A stretch of 64,000 nucleotides of DNA from WTFY01 sp965205275 (GTDB lineage Bacteria > Pseudomonadota > Gammaproteobacteria > UBA4575), in NCBI GenBank assembly GCA_965205275.1, contig OZ242168.1:1860001-1924000 (forward strand), given 5' to 3'. The notes below the pieces were generated by a model. It made no database searches. It worked only from the letters and a program-made list of their open reading frames with translations, and was not told where the DNA came from. Shown here piece after piece: positions 1 to 7,113 of the stretch (its first letter is position 1; every line of letters begins with the position of its first letter). Both the position numbers and the translations under genes were made by a program.

Positions 1-1
1 C

Positions 2-928
2 AAGTATGACCGGACCTATTTCGACAAGATCGTGAGTTCCGTCGGACCGCTGATGGAGAAGCTGACCACCGGCACGATCGCGGCACTCATTTCACCGGAT
101 TACCTGGACGGGGCCGATGCCCGTCCGATCTTCGAGTGGATGGACGTCATTCGCCGCAAGGGGATCGTGTATGTCGGTCTGGATGCCCTGACCGATACCA
201 CCGTGGCCAGTGCCGTGGGCAACTCCATGTTTGCCGACCTGGTGTCGGTGGCCGGTCATATCTACAAGCATGGCGTACAGGCCGGTTCCACCAATACCGC
301 CCCCGTCCTCCCGGATGAAATACCGGTCATTTCCATGCATGCCGACGAGTTTAACGAGCTGATCGGTGATGAGTTCGTGCCGCTGCTGAACAAGGCCGGC
401 GGCGCCGGGTTCCAGGTCACGGCCTACACCCAGACCTGGTCCGATGTGGAGGCGCGCATCGGCAACCGGGCCAAGGCCGGGCAGGTGGCCGGCAACTTCA
501 ATACGCTGGTCATGCTGCGGGTCAAGGAACTGGCTACCGCCGAGATGCTCACCGACCAGCTCCCGCGGGTCGAGGTGTTTTCGCTGATGAGCGTATCCGG
601 CGTGGACGACTCGTCGGACCCGGCTTCCGGTGTCGACTTCAAGTCCCGCAACGAGGACCGTATCAGCGTCTCGGAAGTTCCCATGCTGAGTCCGGCAGAA
701 CTCGTGGTGCTGCCCAAGGGTCAGGCCTTTGCCTTGCTCGAAGGCGGCCAACTCTGGAAACTGCGCATGCCGCTCCCCGACCCGTGTGCCGACCGCTTCA
801 TGCCGGCGAGCCTGGCGGACATTGCCCGCGAGATGGAACGGACCTACATCACGAACGACCAGTGGTACCGCATGCAGGAGTCCTGGGGACCGGACCCCGG
901 TGTACCTTGGACCGGTACCCGTGGCTGA
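2..928 (+). CDS. traD: TraD conjugative coupling ATPase, C-terminal part (5' end outside window)
   Basis: The frame is open from base 2, so this is the 3' part (about 308 residues) of a longer gene. The residues match the C-terminal part of the TraD coupling proteins of TOL/SXT-type and PFGI-1-type integrative elements: a strand ending in YVGLDAL, the ADEFNEL stretch corresponding to the Walker B acidic region, and a TQTWSDVEARIG segment after it. Coupling proteins are inner-membrane hexameric ATPases that bring the relaxase-DNA complex to the type IV secretion channel. The Walker A region must lie upstream of the window. The stop codon overlaps the GTG start of the next conjugation gene by 8 bases, which fits translational coupling. 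Family assignment comes from motif and context, not a search. Confidence 0.85.
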   Translation, partial: KYDRTYFDKIVSSVGPLMEKLTTGTIAALISPDYLDGADARPIFEWMDVIRRKGIVYVGLDALTDTTVASAVGNSMFADLVSVAGHIYKHGVQAGSTNTAPVLPDEIPVISMHADEFNELIGDEFVPLLNKAGGAGFQVTAYTQTWSDVEARIGNRAKAGQVAGNFNTLVMLRVKELATAEMLTDQLPRVEVFSLMSVSGVDDSSDPASGVDFKSRNEDRISVSEVPMLSPAELVVLPKGQAFALLEGGQLWKLRMPLPDPCADRFMPASLADIAREMERTYITNDQWYRMQESWGPDPGVPWTGTRG

Positions 929-1655
929 AGCGCACACCGGCCCGCGGCAACCTGCCGCGCGTCCAGACCTGATCTCCAAAATCCTGACCACCATTGCCCA
1001 GGCGATCAAGTGGCTGCTGCTTTCCCTGTTGTTCTCGATCCTCATCGAGTGGGCAGGGATGGTGTTCTGGTGGCCGGACCAGGGCCTCGACCACAGCCGC
1101 CTGATGCTCGCCCGCGAGATCCGCTACCTGGATACCGATTTCCGCCGCAGCGTCCTGACCCCGGATCCCGCCCGCTTTGCCGCGGACGTGGCCGATGGGA
1201 CGTACCGCTACCTGTTTGAAATCACAGGCGTGACGGCCTTCATCCGGTGGGTCTCGCCACGACCGGGGACACAGGAGACCGGCTTGCGCCCGGCCCTGCA
1301 CCGGGCGTTCCGCCCGGTAGCCCGGTTTGCGATAGCGGCCATGCAGATCACCCAGGTATTCTCGGTGCGCCTGGCTATCCTCAGTCTGGCCATGCCGGTG
1401 TTTCTCCTGTTCGGTCTGGTCGCCCTGGTGGACGGCCTCGTGCGTCGGGACCTTCGGCGCTGGGGCGGCGGGCGGGAGAGTTCGTTTGTGTACCACTATG
1501 CGAAAAGGGCGGTCGTCCCACTCGTGGGAACCGCTTGGGTGACGTATCTGGCTCTGCCGTTCAGCCTGCATCCGGCATGGATCATCCTGCCCTTCGCCGG
1601 GCTGGTGGCGCTTGTGGTCACGGTGAGCGCGAGCACGTTCAAGAAGTATCTGTGA
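921..1655 (+). CDS. ICE membrane protein, PFL_4697 family (TIGR03747-like)
   Basis: About 244 residues from a GTG at 921. I chose that start because the frame upstream only shadows traD and the gene directly follows traD in this element class. It has a hydrophobic segment near residues 28-48, a long soluble stretch, then two or three further membrane segments in the second half (around VFLLFGLVALVDGL and AWIILPFAGLVALVV). The loop between the last segments carries the conserved-looking RRDLRRWGGGRESSFVYH stretch. Position straight after traD and the membrane topology match the PFL_4697 family of integrating conjugative elements. Its exact role in the mating apparatus is unknown. After this gene the conserved order is broken by cargo until 9103. 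Confidence 0.8.
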   Translation: MAEAHTGPRQPAARPDLISKILTTIAQAIKWLLLSLLFSILIEWAGMVFWWPDQGLDHSRLMLAREIRYLDTDFRRSVLTPDPARFAADVADGTYRYLFEITGVTAFIRWVSPRPGTQETGLRPALHRAFRPVARFAIAAMQITQVFSVRLAILSLAMPVFLLFGLVALVDGLVRRDLRRWGGGRESSFVYHYAKRAVVPLVGTAWVTYLALPFSLHPAWIILPFAGLVALVVTVSASTFKKYL

Positions 1656-1696
1656 ATCCACCCATGCGGAATGCCGGCCCGGGGGATCATCCACCA

Positions 1697-1732
1697 GGCA
1701 TAAATACCGGCATTTAAACCGGCATTAATATT
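1697..1732 (+). repeat. Three tandem 12-bp iteron-like repeats upstream of fic
   Basis: Three consecutive 12-mers, each starting GGCAT followed by A/T-rich bases (1697-1708, 1709-1720, 1721-1732), stand at the left edge of a very AT-rich stretch (1733-1785). A fourth degenerate copy, GGCATAATACTT, begins at 1799 and runs into the palindrome over the fic start codon. Such repeats could be operator or iteron sites. Their function is inferred only from the layout. Confidence 0.5.
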
Positions 1733-1778
1733 TTAATTTAATGAGAAATAATAATATAAATAATTGATTTATATATAC

Positions 1779-1819
1779 TTGAATTCTGCATGTGATCCGG
1801 CATAATACTTGGTATTATG
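1779..1819 (+). promoter_or_regulatory. Putative fic promoter overlapped by a start-codon palindrome
   Basis: A possible -35 (TTGAAT, 1779-1784) and -10 (TAATAC, 1803-1808) are 18 bp apart. The -10 lies inside an 8-bp perfect inverted repeat, CATAATAC-TTG-GTATTATG (1801-1819), whose last three bases are the ATG of fic. A protein bound here would block both RNA polymerase and translation initiation. The C-terminal part of the Fic protein looks like a winged helix, so autoregulation is a reasonable inference. Confidence 0.5.
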
Positions 1820-2989
1820 GATGTGTACGACATGGAACCCATGTTGCCTCGAGATCGATCTCGTAGGTTGGAGAACCTGGCCATTGAGCTGGTTGCCAAG
1901 TCCAGTCAACTGGCTGGCCAAATTCGGCCTGAAGTAAGGGAAGGCATTGGCCATTTGGTCCGGTCAATGAATTGTTATTACTCAAACCTGATCGAGGGGC
2001 ATAACACGCATCCTCGCGATGTCGATCGCGCTATACACAATGAATACTCTTCCGATCCGGCTCAACGTGCCTTGCAGCTGGAAGCCCGTGCACATATTGA
2101 AGTTCAGCACATGATCGATACGGGAGAAGATCCTGATGATCTTCCTGCTTCAGCAAACTATGCCCAGTGGCTGCACAAAGAATTCTGTAAACGGTTACCG
2201 GATGAATTACTGTGGGTAGAAAACCCCAGCACAAAAAAACGTGTGGAAGTTGTGCCAGGCGAGTTTCGTGATGGGGATGTGGTAATCGGTCGTCACATGC
2301 CGCCGCCTGCCCAGGACCTGTTAAATTATATGGATCGTTTTGAACAGGCATACGATTTTGGTCGGCTGTCGAAAGTCCAGGGGATCATAGCCGTTGCCGC
2401 GGCACACCATCGATTTTTGTGGATTCATCCCTTCTATGACGGTAACGGCCGTGTCGTACGCTTGATGGCCCATGCAATGCTGTTGCGTTGTGGAGTAGGC
2501 AGCAGTATCTGGTCTGTAGCGAGAGGACTTGCGCGTAACGTAGCGGACTACAAAGCAAAACTGATGGGCGCAGATGAAGCGCGCTACAACGACTATGATG
2601 GGCGTGGTGCAAGGTCAGAGAAAAAGCTTGAAGAATTCTGTGACTTTTTTCTGCACGTAAGCATAGATCAGGTCAAGCTCATGGAATCCCTGCTAGAACC
2701 GGGCGAACTGTTGAGAAGAATGAAATTGTATTGTGACGACGAAGTTGCGGCAGGAAGATTGCCAAAGCGTTCCATGGCATTAATGAGGGAAGCACTGTTG
2801 GTGGGAGAAATTGAGCGCGGAAGAGCACCCGAAATTACCGGCTATCAGGAACGCCGTGCTCGTGAAATTCTATCTACGTTGCTAAAAAAAGGACTTTTGG
2901 TACCTACTGGTCCCAAAGCACCCGTGCGTCTCGGGTTTCCTTTAGACATTGTGGAACGCTGGTTTCCAGCGCTTTATCCGGTGAACTGA
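1817..2989 (+). CDS. Fic-domain AMP-transferase, self-inhibited class with C-terminal winged helix
   Basis: A 390-residue protein. The core Fic motif HPFYDGNGRVVR is at residues 204-215, with catalytic His204, the acidic residue Asp208 and Arg212. A SNLIEG motif at 56-61 matches the inhibitory (S/T)xxxE(G/N) helix, and its position before the Fic core makes this a class II, self-inhibited enzyme. Such enzymes usually transfer AMP from ATP to a hydroxyl side chain of a target protein. The last 80 or so residues (GYQERRAREILSTLLKKG and after) resemble the winged-helix region of standalone Fic proteins. No separate antitoxin gene is adjacent. No good ribosome site precedes ATG 1817, so a start at 1832 or 1841 remains possible. 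It is cargo inside the conjugation region and less GC-rich than the flanking transfer genes. Confidence 0.9.
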   Translation: MDVYDMEPMLPRDRSRRLENLAIELVAKSSQLAGQIRPEVREGIGHLVRSMNCYYSNLIEGHNTHPRDVDRAIHNEYSSDPAQRALQLEARAHIEVQHMIDTGEDPDDLPASANYAQWLHKEFCKRLPDELLWVENPSTKKRVEVVPGEFRDGDVVIGRHMPPPAQDLLNYMDRFEQAYDFGRLSKVQGIIAVAAAHHRFLWIHPFYDGNGRVVRLMAHAMLLRCGVGSSIWSVARGLARNVADYKAKLMGADEARYNDYDGRGARSEKKLEEFCDFFLHVSIDQVKLMESLLEPGELLRRMKLYCDDEVAAGRLPKRSMALMREALLVGEIERGRAPEITGYQERRAREILSTLLKKGLLVPTGPKAPVRLGFPLDIVERWFPALYPVN

Positions 2990-3060
2990 TAAATGAATGA
3001 CCAACTAAAAACTTCACTCATTGGGTGTCACCTGGAAAATGCCTGGGTAATTGAAGGGCA

Positions 3061-3309
3061 TTGAAGCATACCACGAGGTGGATGCCCTACAGGAGATGCC
3101 TGGAGACCATACTGCGCTGGTTGTAGAGTGCTTCAGGAAACTTGACTGGCCTCGTTGCTGAGAATAAAAGCACCATTTACATTCAGACCGATAAAGCAAA
3201 GTCGATTCTCCAGGCTGGGCTGGATAGCGATGATGCCCAGGTGCAAGAAAATGCTGAACAAGCTCGCGAGAATTTACTTCGATGCGGGCGCTTTGATGTG
3301 TTGGATTAA
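3061..3309 (+). pseudogene. Degenerate coding relic of unknown family
   Basis: Between fic and the CPYC-repeat gene no intact gene is visible. One frame reads sensibly from about 3061 to 3160 (GIEAYHEVDALQEMPGDH). A second frame, open from 3127 to a TAA at 3307, reads as a polar, helix-prone tail (AKSILQAGLDSDDAQVQENA, then ending RFDVLD). The shift from one sensible frame to the other near 3141-3160 suggests a frameshifted, 5'-truncated gene. I do not recognise the family. The rest of 2990-3485 shows nothing else apart from the leader of the next gene. Confidence 0.3.
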
Positions 3310-3485
3310 CGAACCAGCACGATCGATTATCAGTTACGAAATACACGTTGGAACTTCCACGAAGGATAGCCATGCGGCTTGTTTGTGACGGTGTCAGTAA
3401 CAGCCTTCACTGTGGCTTGTGGCGACAGGCACCTATACTGGGTAAAATGTGATAAGCATAAAGATAAATGCAGGCAAAGCCTTAT

Positions 3486-4076
3486 ATGAAACAATGCATC
3501 CTGATCATGGGTATCGTGTTTGCATCGGCCGTGCTGCAGGCTGAACCGGTCGTGGTGTATACGGCGGACCAGTTGGACCCGAGTTCGGACCAGTATTGCC
3601 CGTATTGCGTGTTCAAGGTGAATGAGGCGGAGCGGAAGGCACGGGAACGCGGAACCGGTGGACCGGTCGTGGTGTATACGGCGGACCAGTTGGATCCGAG
3701 TTCGGGCAAGTATTGTCCCTATTGTGTGTTCAAGGTGAATGAGGCGGAACGGGAGGCACGGGAACATGGAACCCGTGAGCCGGTCGTGGTGTATACGGCG
3801 GATCAGCTTGACCCGAGTTCGGACCAGTATTGCCCGTATTGCGTGTTCAAGGTGAATGAGGCGGAGCGGAAGGCACGGGAACGCGGAACCGGTGGACCGG
3901 TCGTGGTGCCCCTATGGAACCCTCAGCTTGACCCGAGTTCGGGCAAGTATTGCCCCTACTGTGCGTTCAAGGTGCAGGAAGCGGAATCGGAAGCACGGGA
4001 ACGCAACATCAAGGATGCGGCCCTGAAAGTCTTGCGCCAGTTTGATTCCTTGCGGGAACGTCGTAATCGGCAATGA
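3486..4076 (+). CDS. Exported protein with four 39-residue CPYC repeats
   Basis: ATG 3486 gives a clear signal peptide (MKQCILIMGIVFASAVLQA); an in-frame ATG at 3468 would add six residues that weaken it. The mature protein is four near-identical repeats of 39 residues. Each has a VVVYTADQL strand-like start, DPSS, an absolutely kept YCPYC motif, then a charged helix (KVNEAERKARER). Repeats 1 and 3 are identical in sequence, and repeats 2 and 4 share SSGK, so a two-repeat unit seems to have duplicated. The fourth repeat diverges at its start and is followed by a basic tail ending RRNRQ. The paired cysteines could form disulfides or bind metal in the periplasm. CPYC is also the glutaredoxin active-site motif, but no thioredoxin fold is evident. 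No family recognised. Confidence 0.7.
   Translation: MKQCILIMGIVFASAVLQAEPVVVYTADQLDPSSDQYCPYCVFKVNEAERKARERGTGGPVVVYTADQLDPSSGKYCPYCVFKVNEAEREAREHGTREPVVVYTADQLDPSSDQYCPYCVFKVNEAERKARERGTGGPVVVPLWNPQLDPSSGKYCPYCAFKVQEAESEARERNIKDAALKVLRQFDSLRERRNRQ
3546..4013 (+). repeat. Four tandem 117-bp coding repeats
   Basis: Units at 3546-3662, 3663-3779, 3780-3896 and 3897-4013 encode the 39-residue CPYC repeats. Units 1 and 3 are nearly identical at the DNA level. The high identity implies recent expansion, or homogenisation by recombination. Confidence 0.9.
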
Positions 4077-4105
4077 CGGATACGGGACAGTGAGTCCTGA
4101 TACCG
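4077..4105. terminator. Possible hairpin between convergent genes
   Basis: An imperfect inverted repeat with arms CGG...GGGAC and GTCC...CCG around AGTGA lies between the convergent stop codons at 4076 and 4122. It has an internal mismatch and no T-run, so this is only a weak terminator candidate. Confidence 0.25.
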
Positions 4106-4121
4106 TTTAAAGGGGCCTGTT

Positions 4122-5117
4122 TCAGCGTTCACGGATATCTTGTTTGGTATCCGCCCGGATCAGCATCTCAATCACGGCAGGATTGTCGTTGCCGTACGCC
4201 GTCCAATGCAGGGGCGTTGTGCCTAGCTCGTCCTGTGTATCCGGATCGGCCCCGGCCTCAACCAGTGCGCTCACAATGGCGGGGTTGCTGTTGTACCCGG
4301 CCGCCCAGTGCAGGGGCGTCGCACCTTTGTCGTCTCGTGCGTTCGGGCTGGCCCCGGCTTGGGTCAATGCGGTGATCACAGCGGGACTGCCGTTGTACCT
4401 TGCCGCACGGTGCAGGGGCGTGGCCCCCTGATCGTCCTGCGCGTGCGGATCGGCACCCCCCCTGATCAGCGCCAGGACCGCGACGAGTCCGTCGTTGGAT
4501 GCCGCGGCCCAGTGCAGGGGTGTAGTGCTGCTTTCCGTGCGTGCGTTCGGGGCGGCTCCGCCGTCGATCAGCACGGCGATCACCGCTGCGGGGCTATCTT
4601 TATACCGTGCCGCTTGGTGCAGGGGCGTCGCGCCGTACTCGCCGCGCGCATCTGGGTCAGCGCCGGCTTGGATCAGTGCGGCAGTGATCCCGGTGGAATT
4701 GACGTCGTTCACAACCGCCTGATGCAGGGGCGCCCAGCCATACTCATCCTGCAGGTCCGGGTCGGCCCCGGCCTGGACCAGCGTGGTGATCACAGCGGGA
4801 TTGTCGTTGAGGTCCACTGCTGCATGCAGAGGGGTGGCCCCTTCCTCGGCCCGCGCATTCGGGTCGGCGCCGGCCTGGACCAGCACGGCGATCACGGCGG
4901 CACTGTCGTTGTGCATCGCGGCCCGATGCAGGGGCGTCCAGTCACCGTATTCATGTCGCGCGTTCGGGTCGGAACCAGAGGCCAGACAATCCCTGACCAT
5001 CGAGGGCGTCGCCTTCTCGAAAAATCGTTTTGTGTTCCAGTCCGTGCAGTCCGCTGCGACCGACAGGCCGCCCCGGGCCACAAGGGCCAGAAAGACGGCC
5101 CCCGCAACGGCTTTCAT
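4122..5117 (-). CDS. Exported ankyrin-repeat protein
   Basis: A 331-residue protein with a signal peptide (residues 1-21, ending GGLSVA before ADC). Eight ankyrin repeats follow, each with the TPLH start and the GADPNA-type turn (for example TPLHRAA, then VLVQAGADPNA). A partial cap (CLASGSDPNARHE) comes first. The repeats are 33-36 residues because many carry a two- to three-residue insertion such as NDNPAV in the helix loop. Ankyrin arrays bind proteins. With export, a periplasmic or secreted binding role is likely, but the partner is unknown. The gene converges on the CPYC-repeat gene, and both are exported repeat proteins in the cargo block. The last repeat is degenerate and ends DIRER. 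Confidence 0.9.
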   Translation of the reverse strand: MKAVAGAVFLALVARGGLSVAADCTDWNTKRFFEKATPSMVRDCLASGSDPNARHEYGDWTPLHRAAMHNDSAAVIAVLVQAGADPNARAEEGATPLHAAVDLNDNPAVITTLVQAGADPDLQDEYGWAPLHQAVVNDVNSTGITAALIQAGADPDARGEYGATPLHQAARYKDSPAAVIAVLIDGGAAPNARTESSTTPLHWAAASNDGLVAVLALIRGGADPHAQDDQGATPLHRAARYNGSPAVITALTQAGASPNARDDKGATPLHWAAGYNSNPAIVSALVEAGADPDTQDELGTTPLHWTAYGNDNPAVIEMLIRADTKQDIRER

Positions 5118-5451
5118 GCCGGGTTCCGCACGCGCATCGATGGGGGTGCAGGCAGGCGAGGTACCTGAAAAACCTTTTTCGCCCGATCCATGCCGGTGGC
5201 CGCATTTCCGTTCATACGTACTGTCTTCCTGTGAAGAAGTACCGGAGTATATACTTGATGCACCTGAAATCCGGAACCGGTATCCGGTCTGGCATGGACA
5301 AGCATGAATTCCGCCCGCCGCGCATACGCCTCACCCCCTCCCGTACCGGCGCCAACCCTCCCTGGGCGGCCTTCGCAGACCCCCGGTCTTCCGGGCGCAA
5401 AACAAGAGCCGTCGAGCGGGTGCTGAACGGCATGTGACTTGCTGGTATTGG
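5118..5451. other. Gene-free leader of the ankyrin gene
   Basis: I see no supported gene here. Open frames on both strands have no recognisable content. The segment holds the upstream region of the ankyrin gene and ends at the IS256 target duplication. Confidence 0.5.
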
Positions 5452-5460
5452 GTAAACGGC

Positions 5461-6846
5461 GAGTTATGGTCGAAAGTGGTGTACGGCTGAATTGAAAAAA
5501 GGCGGCATATCTGGTTGAAATGGTTGTTACGAAGCAATTCATTCAACTGAGGAGATACGCCACCATGAGTAAGCATAACGTTGTCGCATTATCAGGTCGA
5601 GAGAAGATCCGTGACGAGCTGACGGAGTTGATCCGCGACGGAGCACACAAGCTGATTGCACAGGGTCTGGAATTAGAGGTTAGTGAACTACTCTCGGCGT
5701 TGTCTGGGCGGCGAGATGAGGTGGGTCGTACGGCGGTGGTCAGGAACGGCTATCAGTCGGCGCGAGACATTCAGACCGGCATTGGCCCGGTAACGGTGCA
5801 GGTACCGAAGATACGCAGCCGTGACGGCAAGCCGGTGAGTTTTCACTCGGCGCTGGTACCGCCGTATGTGCGCAAGACCGCGAGTCTGGAAGCGGCGCTG
5901 GCATGGCTGTATCTGAAGGGGATTTCCACCGGCGAGATGCAGCCGGCGCTGGAAGTGCTGCTGGGCGCCGAAGCCAAGGGTTTATCGGCGAGTACGGTAT
6001 CGCGCCTGAGGCAGACGTGGCGGCAGGAATACGAGAGCTGGCGACGTCGTCGTTTAGGCCACGATCGCTGGGTGTATATCTGGGCGGACGGTATCTACAG
6101 TGGCCTGAGAGCGGATCGCCAGCGGCTGTGCGCGCTGGTAATCGTGGCCGTCAACGCGCGTGGTGACAAGCATTTTCTGGCGATCGAGGACGGCATTCGG
6201 GAGTCAACACAGAGTTGGCGCGAAGTGCTGCTGGATCTGAAGACACGCGGCATGAATGCCCCGGAACTGGCGCTCGGCGATGGTGCCCTGGGTTTCTGGG
6301 CGGCGCTCGAGGAAGTATTCCCGGCGACCCGTCAACAACGCTGCTGGATGCATAAGACCGGCAATGTGCTCAACGCGATGCCAAAGAGCGTTCAGCCGAA
6401 AGCCAAATCGGCGCTGCACGAGATCTGGCAGGCCGCCACCCGCGAGCATGCCGAGCAGGCTTTTGATCAGTTTATCGTCACCTATGAAGCCAGGTATCCG
6501 AAGGCGACCAACTGCCTGCTCAAGGATCGGCAATCGTTAATGACGTTCTATGATTTTCCCGCAGTGCACTGGCAGCACCTTCGAACGACCAATCCGATCG
6601 AGTCGACCTTTGCCACCATCCGTCATCGTACGACACGAACAAAAGGCTGTATGACGCGCGACAGTTTATTGCACATGATGTTCAAGCTTGGCCAGTGCGC
6701 TGAGAAGAACTGGCGAAAACTACGCGGCTTTGCATACCTGGCGAAGATTGTTGAAGGCGTGAAATTTATTAACGGAGAAGAAATTGAACAATCAGACCAG
6801 GTTGCCGCTTGATTTCATCGGCATACACCAGATTTGACAATAGCTC
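5461..6846 (+). mobile_element. IS256-family insertion sequence, complete
   Basis: A 1386-bp element. The left end starts GAGTTATGGTCGAAAGTGG and the right end, read inward, GAGCTATTGTCAAATCTGG: imperfect terminal inverted repeats of roughly 25 bp. It is flanked by a perfect 9-bp direct repeat GTAAACGGC (5452-5460 and 6847-6855), the usual 8-9 bp duplication of the IS256 family. Removing element and one copy restores GGTAA-ACGGC-TTACC, so the target was itself a small inverted repeat. The intact transposase and perfect duplication suggest recent insertion. Confidence 0.9.
5565..6812 (+). CDS. IS256-family DDE transposase
   Basis: About 415 residues from ATG 5565, which follows a good ribosome site (GAGGAG, 5549-5554); an upstream in-frame start at 5520 has none. 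The protein follows the IS256/mutator transposase plan: an N-terminal region with RNGYQSARDIQTGIGPV, then the catalytic part with IWADGIY (first Asp), LALGDGALGFW (second Asp), the QRCWMHKTGNVL signature, and TTNPIESTFATIRHRT (the Glu region). It cuts and rejoins the element ends at the imperfect terminal repeats. No frameshift or stop is seen, so it should be active. Confidence 0.95.
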   Translation: MSKHNVVALSGREKIRDELTELIRDGAHKLIAQGLELEVSELLSALSGRRDEVGRTAVVRNGYQSARDIQTGIGPVTVQVPKIRSRDGKPVSFHSALVPPYVRKTASLEAALAWLYLKGISTGEMQPALEVLLGAEAKGLSASTVSRLRQTWRQEYESWRRRRLGHDRWVYIWADGIYSGLRADRQRLCALVIVAVNARGDKHFLAIEDGIRESTQSWREVLLDLKTRGMNAPELALGDGALGFWAALEEVFPATRQQRCWMHKTGNVLNAMPKSVQPKAKSALHEIWQAATREHAEQAFDQFIVTYEARYPKATNCLLKDRQSLMTFYDFPAVHWQHLRTTNPIESTFATIRHRTTRTKGCMTRDSLLHMMFKLGQCAEKNWRKLRGFAYLAKIVEGVKFINGEEIEQSDQVAA

Positions 6847-6855
6847 GTAAACGGC

Positions 6856-7113
6856 TTACCGTTCCATAAGGGTTGAAGGGAAGGCGTTCCGTTTCGATAC
6901 GCCGTTTCGGAAAAGGAAGGGGTGAATCGGCCACAAGCCGCTTGTGCTGAACCGGTAATCAGGCCTTAACGACGAACGAATATCCGTGTGTCCCGGAGAG
7001 GGAGGATACGAAAAAACAGGCTTTAATCACGAGGGGTAGACGCTACTTTAATGGGTGTATAAACTATAGATTACGCGTTTGTCTAGTTTACACTAGTATA
7101 AGGAGTGTATAGT
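6856..7113 (+). promoter_or_regulatory. Upstream region of the porin gene
   Basis: No gene. Near the porin start, GTGTATAAACTATAG (7055-7069) and CTAGTTTACAC (7083-7093) form an imperfect inverted repeat, followed by an AGGAG ribosome site (7101-7105). The inverted repeat could be an operator. I cannot place a convincing -35/-10 pair. Confidence 0.3.

Noticed and set aside
3546..4013. Regular repeats resembling a CRISPR array
   Set aside because: The 117-bp units are in one open frame with a signal peptide, differ by synonymous and conservative changes, and have no short repeat/spacer pattern.
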